Assembly: GCF_002119405.1 (NCBI RefSeq)
Contig: NZ_MTBG01000012.1
Span: 1-64,000, forward strand
DNA: 64,000 nucleotides
From: Pseudoruegeria sp. SK021
GTDB taxonomy: Bacteria > Pseudomonadota > Alphaproteobacteria > Rhodobacterales > Rhodobacteraceae
Reading direction: 5' to 3'
This document shows positions 22,788 through 32,859 of the stretch, piece after piece. Below the pieces are notes generated by a model. It saw nothing but the letters and a program-made list of their open reading frames with translations. It was not told where the DNA came from and searched no databases. Position 1 is the first letter of the stretch, and every line of letters starts with the position of its first letter. The position numbers were made by a program, and so were the translations under genes.

Positions 22788-24312
22788 GCCGGAACGTCCC
22801 CCAGTCATCTGCCGCCAGATAATCGATGCGAAGCGCAGGCGACGCGCCATTCACGGCCGCATCGAATGTCACCTCCGCAACCGAGCCGGCAGGCATATTT
22901 TCGTTGAGCACGTCATAAACAAACCGGTCCCCCGACCAATGCGTCAGCGGAAAGCTCAGACCGTTCGGGCCAAGGCTCAGGGTGAGGCTGCCATCGGTCG
23001 CAGTGATGGTCGCCGGACCGAAGAACGCATGATCATAGGTCCCGGCATAGCTGTCCAGCGGGCCCGCCGGTGCCGGATCTGTTGGCGGCACCTGGCCAGC
23101 CAGTTCCCCGACCGGGGCGCGGAAGGGACGGAAGCCTTCGGAAAACAGGCCCCACCAATCCCGCTGTGCGGCCCCAAATTCGGCCACGTCCACAAAGGTC
23201 TGCGCGATGGCTTCCGGCGCACCAACCGGGGTGCCGTTGGTGAAAACCACAATGCCAAGCCCTGCTTCTGGGATCATCACATAGCGAGTTGCCGCCCCCA
23301 GCACGAAAGCGCCGGAATGGCTTAGCCGCACCCGGCCCGTCGCATCCGGCCCCACCCCGAAGCCAAAGCCATAGAACTCAGGCAAGGTTGCCGCGGTGGC
23401 GGACCGGCGCGAAATCACCTGCGGCGTGACCGCCGGCAGCAGGTTCGAGGCCGCCACCAACGGCGCATCACCGCCTTCCAGCACCATGATCATCCATTTG
23501 GCGAAATCGGTCACGGTTGAACTCATCCCGCCTGCAGGGGACTGCGCATCAGGCTGGCGGGACCGGTACGGCGTAAAGACCTCATTCACGAGGGTATGGC
23601 CGATGGCGCGCTCTTCATGGGCTACGAAATCGTCGAACCGACTGCTGGTCCGGGTCATGCCCAATGGCGCATACAGGGTCGCTTCGCTGAGACTTGCCCA
23701 ATCGGTGCCCGCAGCGACCGCCACCGCTTCGGCGGCGGCGGTCAGCCCGAAATTGCTATAGCCATAGCTGATCCGAAACGGCAGCAGCGGCAGCAAATCC
23801 AATCTCGACAGCACCTCGCGGCGATCAAAGCCTAGATCCTCTAACACATCTCCGGCTTTTTCTGGCAGGCCGGAACGATGGGAAAACAGATCGCCGATGG
23901 TGACATGAGACGACACCCAAGTGTCCGACAGATCGAACCACGGCAGCAGCGACTGCACCGGCGTCGTCCAATCCACCTCGGTCTCGGCGATCTGCCCCGC
24001 GACGACCGTAGCGGCGACACTTTTCGACAAAGACGCAATCTGGAACACCGTATCCGGGGTTACCGCACCGGGGTGCCCAAGCTCGCGCACCCCATAGCCC
24101 TTGGAAAAAATCGTGTCGCCCTCATGAACCACCGCGACCGCGACTCCGGGCACCCCCGAGGCGGTCATGGCGTCGGCAACGATGCCGTCCAAGGCCGCAA
24201 CTGCCGCCGCAACGTTCAGGTCGGCGGGCCGGTCCTGTGCCAGCCCTGTGCCCGCCGCCACCAAGGCGGCCAAGGTAAAAACTGTCGGCAGAGGGTAAAG
24301 TCGACGGAGCAT
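22783..24312 (-). CDS. Serine hydrolase, beta-lactamase/penicillin-binding-protein-like (class C fold)
   Basis: A 509-residue exported enzyme. A signal peptide (residues 1-25, ending GLAQ) precedes a class C beta-lactamase-like domain with the SxxK nucleophile SLSK at 94-97 and a YxN motif in SYGYSNFGL. A C-terminal beta-rich extension of about 130 residues, after LDSYAGTYDHAFFGPATI, resembles the DUF3471-type domain found in such esterases/peptidases. Substrates of this group include D-amino peptides and esters; none can be assigned. A 17-bp palindrome directly upstream of the start may be an operator. It converges on chrR. Confidence 0.88.
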   Translation of the reverse strand: MLRRLYPLPTVFTLAALVAAGTGLAQDRPADLNVAAAVAALDGIVADAMTASGVPGVAVAVVHEGDTIFSKGYGVRELGHPGAVTPDTVFQIASLSKSVAATVVAGQIAETEVDWTTPVQSLLPWFDLSDTWVSSHVTIGDLFSHRSGLPEKAGDVLEDLGFDRREVLSRLDLLPLLPFRISYGYSNFGLTAAAEAVAVAAGTDWASLSEATLYAPLGMTRTSSRFDDFVAHEERAIGHTLVNEVFTPYRSRQPDAQSPAGGMSSTVTDFAKWMIMVLEGGDAPLVAASNLLPAVTPQVISRRSATAATLPEFYGFGFGVGPDATGRVRLSHSGAFVLGAATRYVMIPEAGLGIVVFTNGTPVGAPEAIAQTFVDVAEFGAAQRDWWGLFSEGFRPFRAPVGELAGQVPPTDPAPAGPLDSYAGTYDHAFFGPATITATDGSLTLSLGPNGLSFPLTHWSGDRFVYDVLNENMPAGSVAEVTFDAAVNGASPALRIDYLAADDWGTFRR

Positions 24313-24330
24313 CGCGTTACATCCCGGTTT

Positions 24331-24347
24331 GTTTCAATATTTGAAAC
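24331..24347. promoter_or_regulatory. Palindrome upstream of the serine hydrolase gene
   Basis: GTTTCAA and TTGAAAC flank TAT, a perfect inverted repeat ending 19 bases upstream of the hydrolase ATG and lying between rmuC and that gene. Size and position fit a TetR-like repressor operator; there is no regulator gene next to it. Confidence 0.35.
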
Positions 24348-24379
24348 TATGCACGGAACCTAGCTTGACGCAACGTCGC

Positions 24380-25543
24380 TCAGCGGCTGACCAAAGGCAA
24401 AAGCGCCGCTTTTTCCGGCACCGTTTCCTCAAAATCGAAATCATCCATCTTCCGCGCCCGGCGGCCGATCTTGTCAGCCGAGATTTTAATCTCGCCCACA
24501 TCTTTGATGGCTTGGTTGAAATGCTTGTCCAAATTGTCGACGCGGCCACTTAGCCGTTCAACATCGGCATAAAGATAGGCCAGTTCGCGCCGGATGATCC
24601 CGGCCTGTTCCCGCATCCGAACGTCTTTGAGCACCGCGCGCAGGGTGTTCAGGGTCGCCATGCAGGTGGTCGGGGACACCAGCCAGACCCGCGCAGAAAA
24701 CCCTTCGCGCACCAGATCAGGAAAGCTTGCATGCAGTTCAGAATAGACCGCCTCTGACGGCACAAACATCAGCGCCCCGTCGGCGGTTTCGCCGTGCAGA
24801 ATATACTTTTCGGAAATGGCCTTGATGTGGGCCCGGATCGCCGCCCGCATCTCTCGGCGGGCCGCTGTCACCTCGGCGTCACTATTGGCGTTGATCAGCG
24901 ATTCATAGGGTTCTAGGGGAAATTTGCTATCGATCACCAGCGGCCCGGGCGGGTCCGGCAGGTGGATCAGGCAATCGGCACGCTTGCCATTGCTCAGCGT
25001 CGCCTGAAACGTATAGGCGTCGGGCGGCAACGCTTTGCGCACGATGTCCCCCATCTGGATCTCGCCAAACGCGCCGCGGGCCTGCTTGTTCGACAGAATG
25101 TCCTGAAGGCCCAACACATTGCCCGACAGTTTTTCGATATTCGCCTGCGCCTTATCGATGGTTTCCAGACGGGTCTGCAATTCGCCCAGTGACCGCGCCG
25201 TTCGGGTCGCCGTGCCATGCAGGGTATCGCCCATGGATTTGGTGACCTCTTCCAGCCGCCGCTCCATCGTCTCCATCATCTGGGCTTGGGTCCGGGTCTG
25301 GGCGTCGGTCACTTGGATCAGCCCGCCCGTCAACTGATGCTGGTGTTGCGCAATGCCGTCCACCCGCTGACCAAGCCCGGACAGTTGCCGCCCCATCGGT
25401 TCCATGATCTGCGCCGACCGACCCGCCATCCGCAACGCCATCACCAGCAACCACAGAACCAATAGCGCGAACGCCCCCGCGCACAGACCGCCAAGCACCA
25501 GCGGATCCTGAAGGTTCAGAGAGATCTCACCGATCTGGATCAT
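24380..25543 (-). CDS. rmuC: RmuC, DNA recombination-limiting protein
   Basis: RmuC is a membrane-anchored protein with a nuclease-like fold that limits rearrangements at inverted repeats. The 387-residue product has one N-terminal membrane helix (about residues 17-38), a coiled coil rich in Gln/Glu (about 45-150), and the RmuC domain from [17 protein letters not shown] through [15 protein letters not shown] and the C-terminal [17 protein letters not shown]. Its ATG overlaps the mutL stop (ATGA), so it is translationally coupled to a repair gene. Confidence 0.93.
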   Translation of the reverse strand: MIQIGEISLNLQDPLVLGGLCAGAFALLVLWLLVMALRMAGRSAQIMEPMGRQLSGLGQRVDGIAQHQHQLTGGLIQVTDAQTRTQAQMMETMERRLEEVTKSMGDTLHGTATRTARSLGELQTRLETIDKAQANIEKLSGNVLGLQDILSNKQARGAFGEIQMGDIVRKALPPDAYTFQATLSNGKRADCLIHLPDPPGPLVIDSKFPLEPYESLINANSDAEVTAARREMRAAIRAHIKAISEKYILHGETADGALMFVPSEAVYSELHASFPDLVREGFSARVWLVSPTTCMATLNTLRAVLKDVRMREQAGIIRRELAYLYADVERLSGRVDNLDKHFNQAIKDVGEIKISADKIGRRARKMDDFDFEETVPEKAALLPLVSR

Positions 25544-27387
25544 GTGCGCCCGAACAGCCGTTCAATATCAGCCAGCTTCAGCTCGACATAGGTGGGTCTG
25601 CCATGGTTGCACTGACCGGAATGGGGCGTGGCCTCCATCTCGCGCAGCAGGGCGTTCATCTCGTCGGCCTGCATCCGCCGCCCGGATCGGACCGAGCCAT
25701 GACAGGCCATCCGCGACAACACTGCCAACAGCTTGGCCTCAAGGCTTTGGCTTTCGCCCTGATCTTCCAATTCGTCCAGAATATCGCGCACCAGCGCAGT
25801 GGCATCCACCGGCCCAAGCAGTGCTGGCGTTTCCCGCACTGCGATCGCGCCGGGGCCGAACGGTTCCAGCCCCAACCCAAGGCGGGACAGGTCCTCGGCA
25901 TGGTCCAACAACCGCGCCGCTGCATCCGCGTCCAACTCGACAATCTCGGGGATCAGCAACGCTTGCGCCGCAACGCCCCGTTCGGCTTTTTGCGCCTTCA
26001 ACCGCTCATAGACCAACCGCTCATGCGCCGCGTGTTGATCGACGATCACCATCCCATCGGTGGTCTGTGCGATGATGTAATTCTCGTGGACCTGCCCCCG
26101 CGCGGCGCCCAAAGGTCGCCCGGTCACTGGGATGTTGGGCTCGGGCGCAGGCGGATCAATCCGGGCCGAGGGCGCGGTCATCTCGGCAAAGCCAGCCATC
26201 GGCGGCTGCGGCGCTTGCGCGGTATAACTGGCCCCGCGCAAAGCCATGCTGGGCCGGTCCATCTGATAGACCCGCGCGCCGACCCCTTCGGGACGCATCG
26301 CGCCCAAGGTTGCCCCGGCCACGGTGCTAGACGCCCGATGCCCCGCCTCGGCCAAAGCATGGCGCAGCGCCGAGACGATCAGCCCGCGTACCATCCCCGG
26401 GTCCCGGAATCGGACTTCGGATTTGGCCGGATGCACATTCACATCGACCAGCGTTGGCGGAACATCCAGAAACAGCGCCGCTGCCGGATGCCGGTCACGA
26501 CTGAGAAAATCCATATAGGCGCCGCGCAGCGCCCCGATCAGCAGCTTGTCGCGCACTGGCCTGCTGTTGACGAACAGGAACTGCGCCACCGCAGAGCCGC
26601 GCGAATAAGTTGGCAGCGCGGCATAGCCGGTCAGATGAATGCCGTCGCGTTCGGCGTCGATGGTGACGGCATTCTCGGAAAACTCGCGCCCCAGAATGCG
26701 GCCAAGCCGCCCGTAAAGCGCCCCCCACAGATCACCGGTTTCCGCATCGGCGCGCAGGATCACCCGACCCTCGCCACCGCCACTGAGATCGCGCAACGTG
26801 AACCCGACAAAGGGCTGCGCCATGGCCAAACGTTTGATCACATCGGCAATTGCTTGCGCTTCGGCGCGGTCGCTTCGCATAAATTTCAGCCGCGCGGGGG
26901 TGGCGTGGAACAAATCCCGCAATTCGACTTTTGTGCCGCTTGTTAACGCCGCTGGCCTGACTGGCCCCAAGACGCCGCCCGACACTGAAATCTCAGAGGC
27001 CTCGACTCCGGCGCTGCGACTTGTCACCACCAAACGGCCCACCGCGCCAAGCGACGGCAACGCCTCGCCGCGGAAGCCAAAACTGTGGATATTCAACAGA
27101 TCAGAGCCATCGATTTTCGACGTGGCGTGGCGCGACAGGGCCAGCGGCAGATCTTCGGCCAGCATGCCGTGACCGTCATCGGTGACCCGGATCAAAGTCT
27201 TGCCGCCATCAGCATAGGCCACGTCGATGCGGGTCGCCCCCGCATCCAGCGCGTTCTCGACCAACTCTTTAACCGCCGAGGCCGGACGTTCCACGACCTC
27301 GCCTGCCGCAATCCGATTAATCGCGACATCGTCTAACTGAACGATCCGTGGGTGACTTGTGCTTATGTTGTGACTGGTGGCTGACAT
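25540..27387 (-). CDS. mutL: MutL, DNA mismatch repair protein
   Basis: MutL links MutS recognition to strand excision. The 615-residue protein has the GHKL ATPase domain ([25 protein letters not shown] region, [17 protein letters not shown]), a proline/alanine-rich linker around residues 340-410, and the C-terminal dimerisation domain. The C-terminal motif [12 protein letters not shown] fits DQHA(x2)E(x4)E, the metal-binding endonuclease signature, as expected in bacteria without MutH. It is followed by rmuC in the same operon. Confidence 0.97.
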   Translation of the reverse strand: MSATSHNISTSHPRIVQLDDVAINRIAAGEVVERPASAVKELVENALDAGATRIDVAYADGGKTLIRVTDDGHGMLAEDLPLALSRHATSKIDGSDLLNIHSFGFRGEALPSLGAVGRLVVTSRSAGVEASEISVSGGVLGPVRPAALTSGTKVELRDLFHATPARLKFMRSDRAEAQAIADVIKRLAMAQPFVGFTLRDLSGGGEGRVILRADAETGDLWGALYGRLGRILGREFSENAVTIDAERDGIHLTGYAALPTYSRGSAVAQFLFVNSRPVRDKLLIGALRGAYMDFLSRDRHPAAALFLDVPPTLVDVNVHPAKSEVRFRDPGMVRGLIVSALRHALAEAGHRASSTVAGATLGAMRPEGVGARVYQMDRPSMALRGASYTAQAPQPPMAGFAEMTAPSARIDPPAPEPNIPVTGRPLGAARGQVHENYIIAQTTDGMVIVDQHAAHERLVYERLKAQKAERGVAAQALLIPEIVELDADAAARLLDHAEDLSRLGLGLEPFGPGAIAVRETPALLGPVDATALVRDILDELEDQGESQSLEAKLLAVLSRMACHGSVRSGRRMQADEMNALLREMEATPHSGQCNHGRPTYVELKLADIERLFGRT

Positions 27388-27429
27388 GCCACCAGACCTA
27401 GCATGAGGCCGTCCGATTCGACCAGAGGA

Positions 27430-28743
27430 TCAGTTGCCAAGATCGAGGCCCTCGGGCTGCCCAACGATCACAAAACTCAGCGCGTCAGGGTCCAGCAATT
27501 CCCCTGCAACCCGGCGCGCATCCTCAAGGGTGACGGCCTCGACCTTGTCATTTCTGGTCGCGATATAATCAATCGACAGACCGTCGATCTGCATGCCCAC
27601 GACGATCCGCGCCAGCGAGTCATTGCCGTCAAAACGCAGCGGATAGGCCCCGGTCAGATAGGTCTTGGCCTGATCCAGCTCAGCTTGCGTTGGCCCGTCG
27701 GCTTGCATTTTCGCCCATTCCTCACGGATGACGGCGACCGTTTCTGCGGCGCGTTCGTTGGCGGTTGAGGCTTGGCCGACCAAGAGTTCAGACTGATCTT
27801 TCTGGGCCAGATACGCATAAATCCCGTAGGTCAAACCGCGTTTCTCACGCACCTCGGTCATCAAGCGCGCCCCAAAACCGCCGCCGGAAAAAATCTGGTT
27901 CACCACATAGGCCGCAAAGAAATCCGGGTCATCCCGCGCCATACCGGGCTGCGCAAATTGGATGACCGATTGCGGCGTCTCAAACGGCACCACGTCCACG
28001 TCACCGGTCAGCAACAGCGGTGCCGGTCCCGGCAAAGGCGCGCCAGTTTCAGGCAGATCCGCCAGCAATGTGTCAATCACCTCGGCCAGTTTTTCTGGTG
28101 AAATGTCCCCGGCGGCACCGATGTAAATCCGGTCCTGCGCCATCGCCCCGGCATGGGCCGCCAACAGATCCTCGCGCGTCAAAGCCGCGACGCTGTCAAG
28201 GGTCCCGTCGCCATCGCTGCCATAGGGATGATCCCCGAACGCCAATTTGGCAAAGGTCTGGGAGGCAATCGCACCGGGGTCTTCGGCGTCCGAGCGCAGC
28301 CCAGCCAGAACTTGCGCCCGGACCCGTTCCACGGCAACCGGATCCATACTGGGCGCCGTGATCGCCTGTTTCAACAACGCCACCGCGTCATCCGTTGTCT
28401 CGCTGAGGAACCGGGCCGACACCGTGACGGTGTCGTCACTGGCGCGGAAGCCAAAGCTGGCGGCCAGATCATCCCGGGCTTCAGCAAAGCCGCGGGCATC
28501 CAGATCGCCGCTGCCTTCTTCCAGCAGCGCCGTCATCAGATTCACCGCGCCCCGCTTGCCGGGTGCATCCACCGACGTGCCGCCGCGAAACCAGATCTCA
28601 AGGGAGACAAACGGGATCGACGGCTCTTCGACTAGCCAAGCCGTGAACCCCGCCGGTGTTTCGACCTCTTGGATGTCCACATCCGCAAAGGCGGGCGCGG
28701 TGGTCGCGGCCAGAAAGGCCAGTGTAGTCAAAAACCGGGTCAT
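27430..28743 (-). CDS. M16 family peptidase-like protein, non-catalytic partner
   Basis: A 437-residue M16 (insulinase-like) protein with a signal peptide (residues 1-20, ending AFA). It keeps the fold, seen in FVSLEIWFRGGTSVDAPGKRG and RLMTEVREKRGLTYGIYAYL, but the HxxEH zinc motif is replaced by VNLMTALLEEG, so it should not be catalytic by itself. It overlaps the upstream M16 gene by ATGA. M16 enzymes of this type work as heterodimers, where the second subunit supplies the R/Y substrate-binding pair. Probably periplasmic. Confidence 0.9.
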   Translation of the reverse strand: MTRFLTTLAFLAATTAPAFADVDIQEVETPAGFTAWLVEEPSIPFVSLEIWFRGGTSVDAPGKRGAVNLMTALLEEGSGDLDARGFAEARDDLAASFGFRASDDTVTVSARFLSETTDDAVALLKQAITAPSMDPVAVERVRAQVLAGLRSDAEDPGAIASQTFAKLAFGDHPYGSDGDGTLDSVAALTREDLLAAHAGAMAQDRIYIGAAGDISPEKLAEVIDTLLADLPETGAPLPGPAPLLLTGDVDVVPFETPQSVIQFAQPGMARDDPDFFAAYVVNQIFSGGGFGARLMTEVREKRGLTYGIYAYLAQKDQSELLVGQASTANERAAETVAVIREEWAKMQADGPTQAELDQAKTYLTGAYPLRFDGNDSLARIVVGMQIDGLSIDYIATRNDKVEAVTLEDARRVAGELLDPDALSFVIVGQPEGLDLGN

Positions 28744-30089
28744 TGCGTCACCTCCGTCTCGGCGGCGATCGGCGCACGCAGCCATCCTGTCACCGAATTG
28801 CGGTCTTGAAAGACCATCTCTGCTGCCGCCATGATCTGCTCTGGCGTCACGGCCTGAATGACCTCAGGCCAGGCCTGAACATCCGCAACCGTCAGACCAG
28901 AGGTCAGCGCGTCCCCATAGCGACGCGCCAAACCTTGGGCGTCATCCATCGAATAGATCGCATCGGCGGCGTATTGCCGCTTCAGTCGCGCCAGATGATC
29001 CTCATCGACCCCTTCGATCATGAACTGCCGCAGCACATCGTCCAGCGCGGCTTCGGCATCGGCCAGAGACACGCCATCCACCGGTACAACGGTCAAATTG
29101 AAGGTGGTCGCATCCAGCGACGTGCCTGCGTAATAGGCGGCGGTGTACAGGGCGACTTCGGTGTCAAACTGCAACTTCCGGCCAAGCACCGATGTGGCCG
29201 GACCGTCGCCCAGCAAATTCCCAAGCAATGACAGCGCGGCGGCCTGCTCTTGGTCGCCACTGTTGCGTTCGGGGGCCAGATAGCTGCGAACCACATAGGG
29301 CTGGGCGATGCGCGGATCCTCGAACACCAAGCGTCGCGCGGCGATCTGTGGTGGCTCGATCACCCGGTCCCGCTCGGCAAGGTCGGGGTTGGGCACGAGC
29401 CCGCCGTAATAGGTTTCGGCCAAGCTGCGAACCTCATCCGGCGTGACGTCGCCGGCCACGATCAGGATGGCGTTGTTCGGGACATAGAACCGGCGATAAA
29501 ACGCCAGCGCATCTTCGGCGGTCAACGCTTCGACCTCATGCCGCCAGCCAATCACCGGACGACCATAGGGATGGTTCAGATACTGCGCGGCACTGGCCTG
29601 TTCGCGGAACAATGCGTCGGGATTGCTGTCGGTCCGCTGGTTGCGCTCTTCCAGAACCACACTCACTTCCGGCGCGGTCAATTCGTCGGTCAGTTGAAGG
29701 TTGGTCATCCGATCCGCCTCCATCTCCATCATCAAGGGCAGACGGTCGGCGGCAATGCGCTGAAAATATCCGGTATAATCCCAAGAAGTGAAAGCATTGT
29801 CATTGCCGCCGTTGGCTTCGACGATCTGGCTGAACTCACCCGGGCTGCGGATCTCAGTGCCTTTGAACATCAGGTGTTCCAGCAAATGCGCGATCCCGGA
29901 CTTGCCCGGCATCTCGTCCGCCGCCCCGACCTTATACCACAGCATATGCACCACGGCGGGCGACCGGTGGTCTTCGATCACCACCACGTCCAAGCCGTTC
30001 TCAAGTGTGAATTCGGTGACGGCCTCGGCATGGGCTGGCACCATCGCCATCAGCGCAAGGCCAGTGCCGAACAGAACTGAGCGAAACAT
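28740..30089 (-). CDS. M16 family zinc peptidase, catalytic subunit
   Basis: A 449-residue exported metallopeptidase. After a signal peptide (cleavage near AHA, residue 21) the zinc motif HLLEH lies at residues 68-72, in the sequence GIAHLLEHLMFKG, and the third ligand is expected in the EVSVVLEERNQR region. Such peptidases degrade peptides in the periplasm. The ATG at 30089 has AGGGAGA upstream and is preferred to an ATG six codons earlier. It forms an operon with the non-catalytic M16 partner downstream. Confidence 0.93.
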   Translation of the reverse strand: MFRSVLFGTGLALMAMVPAHAEAVTEFTLENGLDVVVIEDHRSPAVVHMLWYKVGAADEMPGKSGIAHLLEHLMFKGTEIRSPGEFSQIVEANGGNDNAFTSWDYTGYFQRIAADRLPLMMEMEADRMTNLQLTDELTAPEVSVVLEERNQRTDSNPDALFREQASAAQYLNHPYGRPVIGWRHEVEALTAEDALAFYRRFYVPNNAILIVAGDVTPDEVRSLAETYYGGLVPNPDLAERDRVIEPPQIAARRLVFEDPRIAQPYVVRSYLAPERNSGDQEQAAALSLLGNLLGDGPATSVLGRKLQFDTEVALYTAAYYAGTSLDATTFNLTVVPVDGVSLADAEAALDDVLRQFMIEGVDEDHLARLKRQYAADAIYSMDDAQGLARRYGDALTSGLTVADVQAWPEVIQAVTPEQIMAAAEMVFQDRNSVTGWLRAPIAAETEVTQ

Positions 30090-30192
30090 CCGCGATCTCC
30101 CTGTCATTTCGGGGGACAGTTACGCCGTTCCGAAGCCAGCGCAAGGGACCCTACGCGGTTGTGACCGAAGCTGATCGGGCAGTCGCCCCTGA

Positions 30193-30738
30193 TTACTCGG
30201 CCAACACGATCGGCGGGGCCGACGGGGTCGGAAGCCCGGCCCGGCGCAACCGCTCAAGTTCTTCCTCTTGATTGAGCGAGAATTGGGCGTAGGCGCGGTA
30301 ATAGACGTTTGCGTTGGTGATCCGTTCCAAAAGCAGGCCGGTATTGGCCTTGCGGAACCGCAGATCATCTTCGGCAAGCGAGGTGCGGATATTCGGCGCT
30401 ACGCCCAACCGCGACGCATAGCTCACCAAACCTTGATCCGACGCTGGGATCCCCTGCTGGTCCAGCGCCTGAACCGTGCCGCCCAATGCCAAGACAGCAT
30501 CCTGCTGCGGGGTCGGCGCCGCCAAGTTCACACCGCCGGGGGTTGGCGCAACAAGATCCTTATTCGGCGGGATCACCAAGGGCTTCGCCGGGGTCACCAG
30601 AAACTCGTCCGGCCCGGTCTGACTGGCGGCAAAATTCATCAATTGCGGGTCACCGCCCGAACAGGCGGCAAGCAGCAGAATGGTCGCAAGGGCAGGCAGG
30701 CGCAGGGTCACGTGGCTCAGGTCTCCGGTGGAACGCAT
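30193..30738 (-). CDS. DUF3035 lipoprotein
   Basis: A 181-residue probable lipoprotein: after a hydrophobic segment comes the lipobox LAAC with Cys26. The DUF3035 signature follows in GPDEFLVTPAKPLVIPP and TPGGVNLAAPTPQQDAVLALGG. The C-terminal part is a Glu/Arg/Ala-rich helix ending NQEEELERLRRAGLP. Function is not established. It lies directly downstream of lspA, whose product processes lipoproteins, in the order purH - lspA - DUF3035 - M16 pair that recurs in Rhodobacteraceae. Confidence 0.9.
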   Translation of the reverse strand: MRSTGDLSHVTLRLPALATILLLAACSGGDPQLMNFAASQTGPDEFLVTPAKPLVIPPNKDLVAPTPGGVNLAAPTPQQDAVLALGGTVQALDQQGIPASDQGLVSYASRLGVAPNIRTSLAEDDLRFRKANTGLLLERITNANVYYRAYAQFSLNQEEELERLRRAGLPTPSAPPIVLAE

Positions 30739-30792
30739 GATATGTCTACCTCAACTCACCCGCCCCGTCACGGGGGGTTATGCCCCCTGCAG

Positions 30793-31254
30793 TTACGCAG
30801 AGGATTTTCCCCAGATGACAAGGGCGATGGCCCCCGCGAAGATGCCGACATCGGCCAGATTGAAGACGTACGGGTTGGCGATCCCGCAACAGGACATGTT
30901 CAGGAAGTCGGCAACGGCGCCATAGACCACCCGATCAAGCACATTGCCCAATGCGCCGCCGACCAATACCCCGGCGGCGATCATCATCCCGACACGGCCA
31001 TCACGCCGCGCCCACAGCGTGACCCAGATCGAAATTACAATCGCCACCGCGATCAGGATCCAACGGGCGGCATCTGGCTGGCCCGAGAGCAATCCAAAAT
31101 TGATCCCCTCGTTCCAGCCCATACGAAATTGCAGCCATGGCGGCACAACGTCAATATAATGACGCGTTTTCAGCCCCATACCATGAACCACGGCCCATTT
31201 AGAGCCCTGGTCCAAAGCCAGCATTGCCAGCAGGCTGATCACATAAGCACGCAT
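30793..31254 (-). CDS. lspA: LspA, lipoprotein signal peptidase II
   Basis: LspA cleaves diacylglyceryl-prolipoproteins in the inner membrane. The 153-residue protein has four membrane helices and both catalytic aspartate motifs: GNVLDRVVYG and FNLADVGIFAG. The start MRAYVISLLAMLALDQGSKW is typical; the ATG at 31254 lies seven bases after the purH stop, so it probably depends on purH translation. The DUF3035 lipoprotein gene follows after 54 bases. Confidence 0.96.
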   Translation of the reverse strand: MRAYVISLLAMLALDQGSKWAVVHGMGLKTRHYIDVVPPWLQFRMGWNEGINFGLLSGQPDAARWILIAVAIVISIWVTLWARRDGRVGMMIAAGVLVGGALGNVLDRVVYGAVADFLNMSCCGIANPYVFNLADVGIFAGAIALVIWGKSSA

Positions 31255-31261
31255 CGGCGAC

Positions 31262-32848
31262 TTAATGCCGGAAATGGCGCATGCCGGTAAAGACCATCGC
31301 CAATCCGGCCGCATCCGCCGCCTCGATGACCTCGGCGTCGCGCACAGATCCGCCCGGTTGAATCACGGCGGTGGCACCGGCTTCGGCGGCAGCGATCAAA
31401 CCATCCGCGAAGGGAAAGAAGGCGTCCGAAGCCACAGCCGATCCGATGGTCAAAGGCGCGTCCAGCCCCATCGCCTCGGCCATGTCTTCGGCTTTGCGCG
31501 CCGCGATCCGGGTGCTGTCAACGCGGCTCATCTGGCCCGCGCCGATCCCGACGGTCCGCGCGCCGTTCACATAGACAATGGCGTTGGACTTGACGTGTTT
31601 CGCAACTTTCCACGCAATCATCAGGTCGGCCAGTTCAACATCGGTCGGCATACGCTTGGACACAACCTTCAGGTCCGCCGCCAGCACCGATCCCACGTCT
31701 TTGTCTTGAACCAGAAAGCCGCCCGACACTTGCCGCAAAACCTGCGATGCCGCCCGCGGATCCGGCAACCCGCCCGTCACCAACAGACGCAGGGCCTTTT
31801 TCTTGGCAAAGATCGCAATGGCGTCCTCATCGGCACCGGGGGCAATCACGACTTCGGTGAAAATCTTGGAAATCGCCTCGGCGGTTTCGCCATCCAGCGG
31901 CCGGTTCAGCGCAACAATGCCGCCAAAGGCCGAGGTCCGGTCACAATCATAGGCATGGGCATAGGCTTGCGCCAAGGTGGACCCATAGGCCACGCCACAA
32001 GGATTGGCGTGCTTGATGATCGCACAGGCCGGCGAGGACGGGTCCAGATCCGCCACCAATTCAAACGCTGCATCGGTGTCGTTGATGTTGTTATAGGACA
32101 ACTCTTTGCCCTGAAGCTGGGTCGCGGTCGCAACCCCGGGCCGATCCGAGCCATCGGTATAGAAGGCCGCGTTTTGATGCGGGTTCTCGCCATAGCGCAG
32201 GCTTTGCGCCAAGGTTCCGGCCACAGCGCGACGGCGCGGCGCCGGGATGTTCAGCGCACCGGCCATCCAGCCCGACACGGCGGCGTCATAGGACGCGGTC
32301 CGGCCATAGGCGACCTGCGCCATCTTCTGGCGGAATTCATAGTTGGTTTGGCCGGCATTGCTGTCCAACTCGGCCAGCAGGCCGGTATAATCTTCGGGAT
32401 CGGTCAAAACCGTGACGAAGCTGTGGTTCTTGGCAGCGGCGCGGATCATCGCCGGACCACCAATATCGATATTCTCAATGCAGCGGTCGTAATCGGCCCC
32501 TTCTGCCACAGTTGCCTCGAACGGATAAAGGTTTACCACCAGCAGATCGATCGGCGGGATGCCGTGGGCATTCATGGACGCCATGTGTCTGGGGTTGTCC
32601 CGCAGCGCCAGCAGGCCGCCGTGAACGCGGGGATGCAGGGTTTTGACCCGGCCATCCATCATTTCGGGGAAACCCGTCACCTCAGAGACATCCTTGACCG
32701 CCAAACCGGCCTTGCGCAGCGCATCCGCGGTGCCGCCAGTGGACAGCAACTCAACCCCCCGGGCAGCCAAAGCTGCGGCGAATTCGGCGACGCCAGTTTT
32801 GTCAGATACGGAAATCAGCGCTGTGGACAGCGGGGCGAGCTTGGTCAT
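31262..32848 (-). CDS. purH: PurH, bifunctional AICAR transformylase/IMP cyclohydrolase
   Basis: PurH performs the last two steps of IMP synthesis. The 528-residue protein shows the MGS-like cyclohydrolase domain at the N-terminus ([37 protein letters not shown]) and the transformylase domain after residue about 200 ([45 protein letters not shown]). Length is as expected. GAGG lies upstream of the ATG. It is followed within a few bases by lspA. Confidence 0.98.
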   Translation of the reverse strand: MTKLAPLSTALISVSDKTGVAEFAAALAARGVELLSTGGTADALRKAGLAVKDVSEVTGFPEMMDGRVKTLHPRVHGGLLALRDNPRHMASMNAHGIPPIDLLVVNLYPFEATVAEGADYDRCIENIDIGGPAMIRAAAKNHSFVTVLTDPEDYTGLLAELDSNAGQTNYEFRQKMAQVAYGRTASYDAAVSGWMAGALNIPAPRRRAVAGTLAQSLRYGENPHQNAAFYTDGSDRPGVATATQLQGKELSYNNINDTDAAFELVADLDPSSPACAIIKHANPCGVAYGSTLAQAYAHAYDCDRTSAFGGIVALNRPLDGETAEAISKIFTEVVIAPGADEDAIAIFAKKKALRLLVTGGLPDPRAASQVLRQVSGGFLVQDKDVGSVLAADLKVVSKRMPTDVELADLMIAWKVAKHVKSNAIVYVNGARTVGIGAGQMSRVDSTRIAARKAEDMAEAMGLDAPLTIGSAVASDAFFPFADGLIAAAEAGATAVIQPGGSVRDAEVIEAADAAGLAMVFTGMRHFRH

Positions 32849-32859
32849 CTGAGGTCCTC

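Noticed and set aside
25603-26946. 447-codon open frame antisense to mutL
   Set aside because: Shadow of the well-conserved mutL gene; no motif or ribosome-binding site.
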